DNA from: Nitrospinaceae bacterium
Lineage (GTDB): Bacteria; Nitrospinota; Nitrospinia; Nitrospinales; Nitrospinaceae
Length of the DNA stretch: 64,000 nt
NCBI GenBank assembly: GCA_029261395.1
Contig: JAJDBJ010000008.1
Location: 24,173-88,172, forward strand
Direction: 5' to 3'
A model generated the notes under the pieces. It did not search any database. It saw only the letters and a list, made by a program, of their open reading frames with translations, and was not told where the DNA came from. Made by a program: the position numbers and the translations under genes. Of this stretch, positions 1-9,158 are shown piece by piece; the first letter of the stretch is position 1; each line of letters begins with the position of its first letter.

Positions 1-64
1 TGTTCCCAAAGGTGGGTCCGCCTACGGTGTGCGCCTGCTCATCGACTACCTGAAAAACCTCTGA
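1..64 (+). CDS. 3' end of an unidentified gene
   Basis: The window opens inside a reading frame that runs from base 2 to a TGA at 62-64 and gives a C-terminus ending in LLIDYLKNL. The ATG of the next gene lies 3 bases after this stop, so the two are probably co-transcribed. About 20 residues are visible, too few to assign a family. Confidence 0.6.
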   Translation, partial: VPKGGSAYGVRLLIDYLKNL

Positions 65-67
65 CCC

Positions 68-550
68 ATGACTGATACGATCATCATGTTCGTCCACCTG
101 CTGGCCGCGGGAGTGGCGGCGGGAAGCGGTATTTTCGGTCTGGTCCTGCTGTGGCCCCGCATCTTCGATTCGAAGGGAGACGAAACGCTGGATGAACATT
201 CGGCGGCCTACAAAGTGATCGACTTGTTGGCGCCAACGGTTTTTACCTGCTTGCTGTTATTGATCGGGTCCGGCGTCTATTACATGATGGAAAATTACAC
301 CGAACAGGTCAACCTCAAGGAGGGGTATTACAATATCCTCGGCATCAAGCTGATCTTTGTAGTGATGGCATTTTTGCTGAGCCTGTATCAAACCTTTGGT
401 CTGCGTTCCAAAATTGCGCACCTGGACCTGCGACCGGAAAACCGTCAATGGGTTCGACCCACGCTGGAGAAAATGAAGTATCTGGGCGGCATCACATTGG
501 GGGCCATTGTGTTCGCACTTTTCATGGGCATCTACCTGACGCGGTATTAG
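68..550 (+). CDS. Four-helix integral membrane protein, unknown function
   Basis: This 160-aa protein is hydrophobic, with four likely transmembrane helices at about residues 5-28, 55-75, 90-110 and 138-158. The third helix follows a conserved-looking EGYYNILGIKL stretch. The general plan (small four-helix protein with a His in helix 1 near a Phe-Val) resembles CopD or DUF2269-type membrane proteins, but I see no decisive motif. It starts 3 bases after the preceding stop, so it is probably the last gene of an operon entering from the left. Treat the family resemblance as a guess and the membrane topology as well supported. Confidence 0.7.
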   Translation: MTDTIIMFVHLLAAGVAAGSGIFGLVLLWPRIFDSKGDETLDEHSAAYKVIDLLAPTVFTCLLLLIGSGVYYMMENYTEQVNLKEGYYNILGIKLIFVVMAFLLSLYQTFGLRSKIAHLDLRPENRQWVRPTLEKMKYLGGITLGAIVFALFMGIYLTRY

Positions 551-716
551 TAGAGTCCCTCTACCGGTAATTTTAAAGCGTTTGCTGGCGAAAGTAACTA
601 GTCAATCCCGCCATAACGCCATTGAAAATTTGCTCCGGCGCTTCGCTGGAAAAGTGACTTGTGCTGGAACCCGAATTTCAGTAATATGCCATTCAAATTC
701 AATAAGGATTTTTGTG

Positions 717-995
717 ATGACAGAACAGGAATCAACCCCACCTCAACCCGCACCTGAAGAATCGCTGAATGCGGAAATCCTCACGCCTGAAGGCTCGGAA
801 GCCGACTCCTCAACCGAAACGGAAGAAGAGATCGACCTGAATCATTTGTTTCCGGAAGAGGAGACCGATCTCAATGAGTTGTTTCCTGAGAAGGAAATGC
901 GAACTCTTTTGAAGAAAGTTCAAAGGAACCAGAAAGACTTGGGGAAAATGAAGGACCGGTTTTCGGATTCCTTCAGCGAGCCGGACGCGGAATAA
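717..995 (+). CDS. Small acidic protein with a duplicated DLNxLFPE motif
   Basis: The frame is open further upstream, but the ATG at 717 is preceded by AAGGA at 704-708 with 8-base spacing, giving 92 aa. The protein is strongly acidic and has no hydrophobic segment, so it is likely cytoplasmic and partly disordered. Residues about 37-60 hold two adjacent copies of an 11-residue motif, EEIDLNHLFPE and EETDLNELFPE. A Lys-rich helix follows (RTLLKKVQRNQK). No known domain is recognised. The repeated short motif looks like a linear binding peptide presented twice. It is convergent with the next gene. Confidence 0.6.
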   Translation: MTEQESTPPQPAPEESLNAEILTPEGSEADSSTETEEEIDLNHLFPEEETDLNELFPEKEMRTLLKKVQRNQKDLGKMKDRFSDSFSEPDAE

Positions 996-1008
996 TTTTC
1001 GGCCTCTC

Positions 1009-1446
1009 TCATTTGCACCGGACAAAAAATTCCCGTTCTTCCAGAAAGCTGTTATCCAGAAAAACCCGCACTTTCCACTTGCCGTAAAACTTTGCCGCCT
1101 CGGCATTGAGATGAGTGGATGCCGCCTGTTCCTCCACATTTAGAAATTCCAGAGCCAGCCAGCCATTGGTTTCTTTTTGTTGTCCCACAAAATCAAGAAA
1201 GCCCTGGTCCTGCAAGGTTCCTTCGGGGTTGAACCACCGCGCCGTGATGCGGTGCTCGCCGTATACCTTGAGCCAGGTGGTCATCAGATACACCCGCTCC
1301 CGGCAATCAAATTCAGTTGCTGTTTTTTGATCAACCAGACTCTTCACCAGCTTCAAGGTGTAGGAGGGTACATTCACTTCGGTCGCACTTCCCGTCGCAG
1401 GGAGCCCAGTTAGTAGCAATAAAAATGTGATGATTCGCAGAGTCAC
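1009..1446 (-). CDS. Small secreted protein, unknown function
   Basis: This 145-aa product begins with a clean Sec signal (MTLRIITFLLLLTGLPATGSA, cleavage likely after residue 21) and continues as a soluble domain with alternating strands and two cysteines (in the DCRERV segment and in the C-terminal FVRCK). The two Cys could form a disulfide in the periplasm. No family is recognised. It lies 20 bases downstream of the TPR gene at 1467-2198 on the same strand, so it is probably the second gene of that transcript. Confidence 0.65.
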   Translation of the reverse strand: MTLRIITFLLLLTGLPATGSATEVNVPSYTLKLVKSLVDQKTATEFDCRERVYLMTTWLKVYGEHRITARWFNPEGTLQDQGFLDFVGQQKETNGWLALEFLNVEEQAASTHLNAEAAKFYGKWKVRVFLDNSFLEEREFFVRCK

Positions 1447-1466
1447 AATATCAAGGGTGCCGGTTG

Positions 1467-2198
1467 TTAATGAATGGCGTAGCCTTCTTCAGCGGAAGAT
1501 CCACGCAAGGCCTGGGAGTGTTGAGTTTTAGGCAACCGGTGCAAGCGGTTGAGAACGCCCGTCATCTGTTCCACTCCCATATTATAATGTAGAGTCGCAA
1601 AAGTATCCCGCGCATGAGTGAAAGAGTCGATGGCCTCGGGAATCCGGTTTGCCTTCCAGTACATGTGTCCCATCCCTTCATGAACGCTTCCCGCAACGCG
1701 GTTGGGTTTACCGTCTTTCAATAAGCCCAGGGACTCGGAATATCGTTTTTCAGCTTCCTGAAAGTTTTCGTATTTCATGTGAAGATCGGCTATTTCCTTG
1801 ATGGAGTCGGCCTGTCCCAGCAGGTTGGCAGTCTGCGCATGATACCGGGCGGCGAGCAGATAATGCTTCTCCGCCTCTTTCGGATTGCTGGCCCAGGCAT
1901 ATAAGTCAGCCAACGAATTATGAGTGGTGGCGACGCGGTGAACATCCTTGCGCTCTTCGTAAATGGCGATGGCCTTGCGGTAATTGTCCACCCCTTGAGG
2001 GAATTCGCGATAGAAGTAATTTTCTGATGCTTTTTGGATGTAAGAAGCGGCGATGTCTTCCGGTTCGGGATAGGGGTTGAGGGGGTTGTCCGTCAACACC
2101 GGCAGATGCTTTTCCGGGATGATCAGAAACGGCATCGCCACCAACAAAGCGAAACCCGCGAACAGCATCAACCCTTTTTTGTTCCAGAACCTTTTCAT
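1467..2198 (-). CDS. Membrane-anchored TPR protein
   Basis: The 243-aa protein has an N-terminal hydrophobic anchor (about residues 8-27, GLMLFAGFALLVAMPFLII) followed by tetratricopeptide-type helical hairpins from about residue 48 to 215. Recognisable TPR positions occur in ATTHNSLADLYAW and VHEGMGHMYW. Such proteins act as scaffolds for partner proteins on the periplasmic face of the membrane. It is the first gene of a likely two-gene transcript with the small secreted protein downstream. The partner is not evident. Confidence 0.75.
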   Translation of the reverse strand: MKRFWNKKGLMLFAGFALLVAMPFLIIPEKHLPVLTDNPLNPYPEPEDIAASYIQKASENYFYREFPQGVDNYRKAIAIYEERKDVHRVATTHNSLADLYAWASNPKEAEKHYLLAARYHAQTANLLGQADSIKEIADLHMKYENFQEAEKRYSESLGLLKDGKPNRVAGSVHEGMGHMYWKANRIPEAIDSFTHARDTFATLHYNMGVEQMTGVLNRLHRLPKTQHSQALRGSSAEEGYAIH

Positions 2199-2313
2199 AA
2201 AGACCGAAGTGGAATATTTGATAAACAGGAAATCATGACGTTCCCATTCACCGCTTGATTATACCCCAGGCCGATTCAGAGGGATCAACTATTCATTCGA
2301 GGTCAGGGTAGTT

Positions 2314-3315
2314 TCAGGAAGGGACGCGGGCGACACGCAAGCCCCGCGCTACAAACTTAAAATTCAACACGTTGCCGCCGTGTTTCTGCAGGGCCTGGAT
2401 GACGTCTTCCCGTTTTTTTGGAGGGACAAAGAAGGCAACACAGCCACCACCACCGGCACCGCAGACTTTCGCGGCCAGGGCGCCTTTGTTTTTCGCGGCG
2501 AGGACCATGCGGTCCATCTTGGACGTGCTGATTCCCGGCGCCAGCGCTTTGCGGGCTTTCCATTCCTCGTTGAACCAATGATCAAACCGTGTCAGCTTGC
2601 CTTGCGCTAACAGTTTTTCCATGTGGCGCGCCACCTCGGCGATGCGTGACAAGCTTTTCAGCGTCTTCGCGTTGCCGTCGATAGTTTTCTTGTACACCGA
2701 CCAGTTGTTGATGCCGGAGTGATGCGGCTGGCCCGTGTAGCACAGAACGAATCGCTGGTTGAGATCTTTGAGGTCCATCGGCAGTTGCCGCCGTTCGGTT
2801 TTCACTATTCCGGGTTGAATGGACTGCACCCCGCCGAACATGGCGGAATAATAATCCTGGGTCCCGGCGGGCACGTCGATCACCTGGGTTTCGACGTTCT
2901 TGGCGATTTCGATCATCTGCTCACGGCTGTACCGTCTCTTGGTGAACAAATTGAGTGCGCCGTTCAACGCAATGTTCAACGCCGAGGAGCCACCGATGCC
3001 CGATCCCGCCGGAGCCTCACAGTGTGTGACCATGTGCAAGCCGGTTTTCGGTTGGTAAAACCGGATCAGCTTGATGAGCAAGACCAAAGGGTGTTTGTCG
3101 GGTAGAGCGGCGAGATTCCGAAATTTTGCCTTGCTTCCCAGATCACGGGATTCGATGACGATCGCTTTATCCTGCCGGGCGGTCAGCTCCACCGTGGCGT
3201 ATAAATTGATCGCGGCGTTCAGAGTCGGGGGATTATCAAAAAAGAGATGGAGCGGCCACAGGTCGAGTGTGCCGCCAGCCAGATCGATTCGCGTGGGAGC
3301 TGAGCTTCGGATCAT
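2314..3315 (-). CDS. GHMP-family sugar kinase, heptose-7-phosphate-kinase-like
   Basis: This 333-aa protein has all three GHMP kinase motifs. The N-terminal substrate motif APTRIDLAGGTLDL is at residues 6-19, the ATP-binding loop GSGIGGSSA at 104-112, and the C-terminal CGAGGGG at 285-291. GTQDYYSAMFGG at 151-162 supplies the presumed catalytic Asp (D154). This arrangement is typical of D-glycero-D-manno-heptose 7-phosphate kinases (HddA-like) and related L-fucose/galactose kinases, which phosphorylate a sugar C1 hydroxyl before nucleotide activation for cell-surface glycans. No other heptose gene is adjacent, so the substrate remains inferred. Confidence 0.8.
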   Translation of the reverse strand: MIRSSAPTRIDLAGGTLDLWPLHLFFDNPPTLNAAINLYATVELTARQDKAIVIESRDLGSKAKFRNLAALPDKHPLVLLIKLIRFYQPKTGLHMVTHCEAPAGSGIGGSSALNIALNGALNLFTKRRYSREQMIEIAKNVETQVIDVPAGTQDYYSAMFGGVQSIQPGIVKTERRQLPMDLKDLNQRFVLCYTGQPHHSGINNWSVYKKTIDGNAKTLKSLSRIAEVARHMEKLLAQGKLTRFDHWFNEEWKARKALAPGISTSKMDRMVLAAKNKGALAAKVCGAGGGGCVAFFVPPKKREDVIQALQKHGGNVLNFKFVARGLRVARVPS

Positions 3316-3343
3316 GTTTACTCAAAAGGTAGGTGGGAATAAG

Positions 3344-3997
3344 TTAGATTTTATCTTTGTCTTCTTCTTCTTCAACGCCATTCCCGGCTTCCAGTTTTTT
3401 TACCTTGGCGTTCAATTTATCCATCAACACATCGAAGGAATCATTATGGATCACCTTGCCGAACTGGGACCGGTAATTCTTGATCAAGCTCACTCCTTCA
3501 ACAACGATATCGTACACCAGCCACTCGTTCGGGCCCTCGATTAATTTGTAATCGACGTTGATCAAATCGTTTTTGCGCACCACCTCGGTTTTAACCATGG
3601 CGTATTTGCCTTTGACGATTTCATCAACATAATTGATTTTTTCGTCCGAGTAGTTTTCGAGTTTGTTGGCATAGGAATTTTCCAAAAGCTTGCCGAATAC
3701 ATCGACAAAGGCTCTTCGTTCCTCGGGTTTGATCTTCTTCCAGTGCTTGTTCCCGAGAGACCGTTTGCCCATTTCCAGGAAGTTGAACTTGGGAAAGATG
3801 ATATCCTTCATTTTAGACCGCCGGGTTGTGCGATCATCTTTGTACTGTGGGTCGGTCACTACCGTGATCACCTGATCGATGGTGGCTCTCAGTCCTTCGG
3901 TAATTCCTGAGGCTTGAGCCGCTTTCCCGGCTCCCAGAATCAACACCAACGAAAATCCGATAATCGACAATCGGTTTCGAAAAAATATTTTTTTCAT
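3344..3997 (-). CDS. MlaC/Ttg2D-family periplasmic phospholipid-binding protein
   Basis: The ORF extends upstream, but the start giving MKKIFFRNRL has an AAGGA ribosome site just before it and yields a proper signal peptide (about residues 1-29, ending AQA), so I take 217 aa. The mature part matches the MlaC (toluene tolerance Ttg2) pattern: a Tyr-rich amphipathic core with KRSLGNKHW, FVDVFGKLLENSYANKLENYS and WLVYDIVVEGVSLIKNYRSQF. MlaC shuttles phospholipids between the outer-membrane MlaA complex and the inner-membrane MlaFEDB transporter. None of those partners is in this window, so the gene stands alone here. Confidence 0.85.
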   Translation of the reverse strand: MKKIFFRNRLSIIGFSLVLILGAGKAAQASGITEGLRATIDQVITVVTDPQYKDDRTTRRSKMKDIIFPKFNFLEMGKRSLGNKHWKKIKPEERRAFVDVFGKLLENSYANKLENYSDEKINYVDEIVKGKYAMVKTEVVRKNDLINVDYKLIEGPNEWLVYDIVVEGVSLIKNYRSQFGKVIHNDSFDVLMDKLNAKVKKLEAGNGVEEEEDKDKI

Positions 3998-4285
3998 GGT
4001 CGATCCTTCCATGATAGACATTGACAGAGGTTGAATTTCGCCGAATGGGAGTTGATTAAGCAGAGGCAGGAACAAGGCCCTCCCAAGCTCCCGTATTCTT
4101 GAACAATTTATTGTAAAGCAAGGGATTAAAAATTACATAAAAATTTTCAGGTGCTCGGAAACGCCGCGGTCTTCTTCGCTATCCGATTCCTGAAATCAAC
4201 CGGTTTGCGCTTGTTTCCAGACTCAGATTTATATACAGTCATCATTCCTGAATGATCAAATAAACATCTCAATCTGGAAAGTTCC

Positions 4286-5548
4286 ATGAAAATTCTCATT
4301 ATCGGTGGCGGCGGACGCGAACATGCCCTTGCCTGGAAAATAGCGCAAAGTCCGAAAGTGACTGAACTGTTTTGCGCACCGGGCAACCCCGGAACGGCCC
4401 AGGTGGCCACCAACCTCGACATCCCGGCAGACGATATCGACCGGCTACTGGCCTTCGCTCTGGAACAGTCCATCGACTTGACGGTGGTGGGTCCGGAACA
4501 GCCGCTCGTGCTGGGTCTTGCCGACCGGTTTCAGGAGAAGGGCCTGAAAGTGTTCGGGCCCTCCGCCAAAGCCGCACAGCTGGAGGGCAGTAAGGCGTTT
4601 TCCAAGGAATTGATGCAGAAATATAATATTCCCACTGCGGCATACGCGGCGTTCGACGATCCTGATGCCGCGCGCGCTTATTTGAAAGGCAAAGGTCCGC
4701 AGGTGGTGAAGGCCGACGGGCTGGCGGCAGGCAAAGGCGTGTTTGTGTGCGCGAACGAAGCCGAAGCGCTGGACGCCATCGGCCAGATCATGAACGATAA
4801 AATTTTTGGCGAGTCCGGCAGTCGCATCATCATAGAGGAACGGTTGGAAGGGCAGGAGGTTTCCCTGCTGGCGTTCACCGACGGAATCACGGTACTCCCG
4901 ATGGAAGCTGCGCAGGACCACAAAGCCGTGTTCGACGGCGATACCGGTCCCAATACCGGCGGCATGGGCGCGTATTCTCCCGCTCCTGTTTTCACTCCCG
5001 AACTCAAGCAGGAGGTGATCCAACGGATCATGGTCCCGGCGGTCAACGGTATGCGGGCGGACGGCATTCCGTATCAGGGCGTTTTGTATGCGGGCTTGAT
5101 GATCACTCCCAACGGTCCGAAGACCCTCGAGTTCAACGCGCGGTTCGGCGACCCGGAAACGCAACCGCTGATGATGCGGATGCAGAGCGACATCGTTCCC
5201 ATCATGGAAGCCTGTGCCGACGGCACCCTCGATACCTGTTCGCTGGAATGGAAACCGGACACGGCAGTGTGCGTGGTGATGGCGGCGGAGGGTTATCCCG
5301 GTTCGTATGAAAAAGGCCGACCGATACACGGCCTCGATCCGGCCAACTCGTTACCGGGGGTCACTGTCTTTCATGCCGGAACGAAGCAGGCGGGAGAAGA
5401 TATCGTCACCAGTGGCGGCCGCGTGCTGGGTGTCACCGCCTTGGGCGACACTGTTCAAAAGGCGATTGAAAAGGCTTATCAGGCGGTCGAAAAAATCCAA
5501 TGGCAAGGCGCGCAATACCGCAAAGACATCGGCCAAAAAGCCCTCTAA
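4286..5548 (+). CDS. purD: Phosphoribosylamine--glycine ligase
   Basis: PurD joins phosphoribosylamine and glycine using ATP, the second step of purine synthesis. The 420-aa length is standard. Motifs visible are the N-terminal MKILIIGGGGREHALAWK (residues 1-18), the ATP-grasp lysine segment VVKADGLAAGKGV (140-152), QDHKAVFDGDTGPNTGG (210-226) and the metal-binding EFNARFGDPETQ (282-293). A GGAAAG ribosome site precedes the ATG. It is divergent from the mlaC-like gene and has no purine neighbours here. Confidence 0.97.
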   Translation: MKILIIGGGGREHALAWKIAQSPKVTELFCAPGNPGTAQVATNLDIPADDIDRLLAFALEQSIDLTVVGPEQPLVLGLADRFQEKGLKVFGPSAKAAQLEGSKAFSKELMQKYNIPTAAYAAFDDPDAARAYLKGKGPQVVKADGLAAGKGVFVCANEAEALDAIGQIMNDKIFGESGSRIIIEERLEGQEVSLLAFTDGITVLPMEAAQDHKAVFDGDTGPNTGGMGAYSPAPVFTPELKQEVIQRIMVPAVNGMRADGIPYQGVLYAGLMITPNGPKTLEFNARFGDPETQPLMMRMQSDIVPIMEACADGTLDTCSLEWKPDTAVCVVMAAEGYPGSYEKGRPIHGLDPANSLPGVTVFHAGTKQAGEDIVTSGGRVLGVTALGDTVQKAIEKAYQAVEKIQWQGAQYRKDIGQKAL

Positions 5549-5755
5549 TTTCACCGGTTTCGGCTTGGTGGAGAAAAAACTAAATACCTGAAGATGATCC
5601 CGGGCCGGAGATATGAGTCATCGACTCACTGATTACGAATCTCAAAATCATCATTTTTATATCTGAAATTTTTGTGACCCAAGAAACGAAACGCCATGCT
5701 AGACTACGTTCGATTTCTCCTATCACTGCTTAACGATTGATGGAGGGTTCGAAAA

Positions 5756-6982
5756 ATGTCAAAACTCACAAAGCGTGTGAGTGTCACGGCCTCTCATCAG
5801 CGCGTCCCCAGCACACCCGTGTTATGGCGTGTCTTGCCGCAAGGGCTCGTCTTTCTTGTGCTTGGCATGTTGCTATCCTGTATTCTTGTCCCCAACGCTT
5901 CAGCAGATTCGGAAACATTTGAGCGCGAGAACGTTACCCTCAAGGGCAGTCATACTGACATGCAGTTTCTCGCCGGACGATCGATACGAATCACCGCCAA
6001 AGTCGCCGACGACGTATTCGCTGCCGGTCGCGATGTTACGTTTGATTCTGCTTCGGTCCAAAACGCTATTGTCGCCGGGTACGATGTCGAACTGCGCGGT
6101 GGCACTGTCGCAGATATGATTGCAGCGGCAGCCAACATCAAAATCGCCGGCATCATTAAAGACGATCTAGTCGCCGCTGCACGGTCGATCCGGGTTTCTT
6201 CCGACGGAACGATCGGTGGCGATGCCCGCTTTGCCTCCGAAACAATCGACATGGAGGGGCGCATTAATGGAAACATGCGGGCCGCGGCGGCACGCATCAC
6301 CATCAATGGCAAGATTTCCGGCAAGGCGGATTTGCTCGCAGAGCGGATTGTCATTGGGTCCGGCGCCGCTATAGCCGGCGACCTGATTTACCGTAGCGAT
6401 GAAAAACCTGAAATCGCCGATGGAGCGACGATTGGCGGAAAAGTCCGCCGGATCGAGATCGACAAGTCCAATCTCAGCACGATTGGCTTCAGTATTCTCG
6501 GTATCGGAATGTTCATCGCACTTTCCTGGACGGTTGCCTCGCTTTTGCTCATCATCATCGTCCAGCTGGCGTTTCCAGGTCTCATGGCTGCTGCGGCTGG
6601 ACAACTCCAGACGAATCTTTGGTCCAATCTCGGGCGCGGTATTGCGGGTTTGTTACTCACCGTTGCCGTTACAGGTTTCCTGTTTGCCTCCATTCTTGCC
6701 ATCCCCATCGGAGTTGCCCTGCTTTTTGGAATCGCCCTGGTGTGGCTGATGGGTCTGGTGGCAGTGAGCAATTATATTGGGCTGCTTCTCAGACGCGTGA
6801 GGCGGGCTTCCTCTGCTGACATTCAGCTTGCCGGTGGGATTGGCTGGGCGATCGCGGGAGCGATTGTCCTGGGTATTGTCACTCTCATTCCGTTCGTGGG
6901 AGGGACTGTTGCGGGGCTGGCGATTGCGGGAGGGTTCGGCGCCGCCGCCGCTGAGCTGTGGGAGCGGCTACGGGCCGCTTGA
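5756..6982 (+). CDS. Membrane protein with bactofilin-like polymer-forming domain
   Basis: The 408-aa protein has an N-terminal hydrophobic segment (about 27-50), then a right-handed beta-helix-like region (about 60-235) built from short repeats such as AGRSIRITAKVADDVFAAGRDV and INGNMRAAAARITINGKISGKA. This is the pattern of bactofilin/polymer-forming cytoskeletal domains. Four or five transmembrane helices follow (about 243-405, Gly/Ala rich). GGAGG at about 5741 sets the ATG. The helix repeats lie between hydrophobic segments, so the domain may face the periplasm rather than form a cytoplasmic filament. Similar proteins are usually annotated only as polymer-forming cytoskeletal protein. 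Confidence 0.7.
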   Translation: MSKLTKRVSVTASHQRVPSTPVLWRVLPQGLVFLVLGMLLSCILVPNASADSETFERENVTLKGSHTDMQFLAGRSIRITAKVADDVFAAGRDVTFDSASVQNAIVAGYDVELRGGTVADMIAAAANIKIAGIIKDDLVAAARSIRVSSDGTIGGDARFASETIDMEGRINGNMRAAAARITINGKISGKADLLAERIVIGSGAAIAGDLIYRSDEKPEIADGATIGGKVRRIEIDKSNLSTIGFSILGIGMFIALSWTVASLLLIIIVQLAFPGLMAAAAGQLQTNLWSNLGRGIAGLLLTVAVTGFLFASILAIPIGVALLFGIALVWLMGLVAVSNYIGLLLRRVRRASSADIQLAGGIGWAIAGAIVLGIVTLIPFVGGTVAGLAIAGGFGAAAAELWERLRAA

Positions 6983-7079
6983 ATACGCTCACGGGAAGCA
7001 TTGAAAGCCGCTACTGAAGAAAGCAAAAACCCGGAGGCCTTCAATGACGGCCCTCAACCCATTGGTATGGATTTTTATC

Positions 7080-8363
7080 CTAAAGGAAATTGACTATTTC
7101 CTGAGCCGCCTTAGCGGCTCCGTCGATTTGATCCTGTTCCAGCTTTAGTCGTTTCATGTTCTCTCGAAACCGGGAGTCGGTAACAAGCGTCTCGAGTGCT
7201 GATGCGAGCTGTTTTCTGGTCAATTCCTGTTTCCACAACATTATGCCGGCACCTTGCCTTTTGACCAGAGAAATATTTCCTGCCTGCTCTTGCTGCATCG
7301 GAATCCCCACTAACGGAGTGCCCGAATGAATGGCCGTTTGCACAGTACCCGCGCCACCGTGTGTAATCGCGATATCGGCCATCGGGTTCACTAAATGTGC
7401 TGGCAGGTGCGATTGGAAAAGCACCTGTTCCGTGGAACTATTGTTATCATCTAGAATAGTCGTTGTCACAATCAGAGCCCGCAAGTCGAGTCCACGGACA
7501 ATATCAATAATCGAACGAAGAACTTTGGGTGAACCCGACACACCCATTGCACAATACAGTTTGGTTTGAGAAGTGTTGAAGTGATCTCGCACGGGCTCAG
7601 GAACTGTGCCAGGAAGGTGGGCGTAGCAGGGGCCACCGTATCTATACTTTGGTGGTTTGTGAAAGAACTCGGGATGCGCGGGGCTATAGCCCTCAAGCTC
7701 CTCGGGGCTAATGCCGAGAATGGATGGTGTATCCATTACCAGTGTGAGATCCCCCGCCATGAAATCGAGAGTGCTTTTGTATTGCGGCAAGCCCAACTCC
7801 GTCGCCAGTTGGTTAAAGGGCTTAATCCAGAGGCGCACCCTCGGCATCAACCAATTCATTAAACGGTTCATTGGCAAATAATGAAATAACTTCACTATGC
7901 TTCCACTTAGAGCGGCAGGTGCGAATTCTGCCATCTTCCGATCAAAAAATGGTGCCGTCCAGGGACCTGGCTGTTGCACAATGATCGGGATTCCTGCTAA
8001 TTGAACCGATAAATATGACGGAAGATTCCATCCGATAAGCACGGCATCAGCATTGACCTGCCGCAAGGCGTCGGCTTCTGCTGGCACATACGCCTTCAAT
8101 TCTTCGTAAGTAAAGAAGCTACTACTCAGTGACTTGCTTCCCTCACCCCGATTGTATTTCATGTATTCCTTCGCGCGCTCCGGCGACATGGTTGGATTAA
8201 TCGAGACAACCTCAAAACCCGCGTCGCGTGCAAAGGATTCGTACGGTCCACCGTGACTAAAGAAAACCACTTCTTGTTGTAGCTTACGAAGGGCTTTGCC
8301 AATTTCGAGTAAACGGGAAACCTCTGAAAGATAAAAAAAGTGGGGAAAACAAACGATTTTCAT
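7080..8363 (-). CDS. GT1/MGT-type glycosyltransferase
   Basis: This 427-aa enzyme has the two-domain GT-B plan of the UDP-glucuronosyl/macrolide glycosyltransferase group. Its N-terminus binds the acceptor (MKIVCFPHFFYLSEVSRLLEI is adapted to an acceptor loop) and the C-terminal half carries the nucleotide-sugar signature ITHGGAGTVQTAIHSGTPLVG, followed by IPMQQEQAGN. The acceptor is unknown; hydrophobic lipids, sterols or polyketides are typical for the family. It starts 14 bases downstream of the methyltransferase-like gene at 8378-9073, so the two form an operon and may modify the same lipid-like molecule. Confidence 0.8.
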   Translation of the reverse strand: MKIVCFPHFFYLSEVSRLLEIGKALRKLQQEVVFFSHGGPYESFARDAGFEVVSINPTMSPERAKEYMKYNRGEGSKSLSSSFFTYEELKAYVPAEADALRQVNADAVLIGWNLPSYLSVQLAGIPIIVQQPGPWTAPFFDRKMAEFAPAALSGSIVKLFHYLPMNRLMNWLMPRVRLWIKPFNQLATELGLPQYKSTLDFMAGDLTLVMDTPSILGISPEELEGYSPAHPEFFHKPPKYRYGGPCYAHLPGTVPEPVRDHFNTSQTKLYCAMGVSGSPKVLRSIIDIVRGLDLRALIVTTTILDDNNSSTEQVLFQSHLPAHLVNPMADIAITHGGAGTVQTAIHSGTPLVGIPMQQEQAGNISLVKRQGAGIMLWKQELTRKQLASALETLVTDSRFRENMKRLKLEQDQIDGAAKAAQEIVNFL

Positions 8364-8377
8364 TACCTACCTCCTTA

Positions 8378-9073
8378 TCACCAAATACCCGGTACCAGAC
8401 GCCAGCGCACACGCGTAGCATATTCACGATAGCCGTCGAGCTCTTCTTGTAAAGTCCGATCTTCAAGCCAGGTCCGGACCAGCAATGCGATAATGGCAAC
8501 ACCGCAAGGAATCAGAGAGTACAGTGAGCCGATAATAAAGGAAGCCGAAACAGCCCCGAGAATCATAGATAGATAACCCGGATGCCGGACGAAACGATAG
8601 GGACCGCCGGTGATGACCTCGTGGCCCCGGTCTGTCTGAATCCGCACGGTGGTTTCAAAAAACCGGTTGACTGCGATCGCCCAGGAACCAAAGGAGACGC
8701 ACAAGGCAAAAAGAATGACGCCGGCGATGGCATAATTGATATGAAGCTCCGACCAATGGTATCTTCCCACGTCCATCCCGGCGACAATCGGGAACGCAAT
8801 CAGCGAGATTGCGAAATAGAACGCCAGGAAAATTTTATCCCAGGGTTTGGTTCCCTCTTTAATGGTGGCCCGCTGATTGGCGAGCTCGGGCGCGAGTTTC
8901 CAGAAGATCACTGAGACCACAAAAAGGCCCAGGTAATCGATACCCAATAAAAGCCATGCCCTGGGGATGTCCAGCCGACCCGCGGCCAGAAAGAAACAAC
9001 TATAAAACACCGCTTTCCAACCAAAGGGCATGAGAATCGTCTTGATACCGTCCCGGGTCAGTTGGTTTTGCAT
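8378..9073 (-). CDS. Isoprenylcysteine carboxyl methyltransferase-like membrane enzyme
   Basis: The 231-aa protein is hydrophobic with five or so transmembrane helices. It carries the C-terminal signature of the ICMT/phospholipid N-methyltransferase group: GGPYRFVRHPGYLSMIL (about 151-167) followed by the helix and tail RTWLEDRTLQEELDGYREY. These residues bind S-adenosylmethionine at the membrane face. In bacteria such proteins methylate lipids or are of unknown substrate. It is first in a two-gene operon with the downstream glycosyltransferase. Confidence 0.8.
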   Translation of the reverse strand: MQNQLTRDGIKTILMPFGWKAVFYSCFFLAAGRLDIPRAWLLLGIDYLGLFVVSVIFWKLAPELANQRATIKEGTKPWDKIFLAFYFAISLIAFPIVAGMDVGRYHWSELHINYAIAGVILFALCVSFGSWAIAVNRFFETTVRIQTDRGHEVITGGPYRFVRHPGYLSMILGAVSASFIIGSLYSLIPCGVAIIALLVRTWLEDRTLQEELDGYREYATRVRWRLVPGIW

Positions 9074-9158
9074 GATCTAACATGCCTCTGATTTAAGGGT
9101 ATATTTCGCTGAACTTTACCATCAAGGAAGGAGTGAATGGGGATAAAAATTACGAGGA

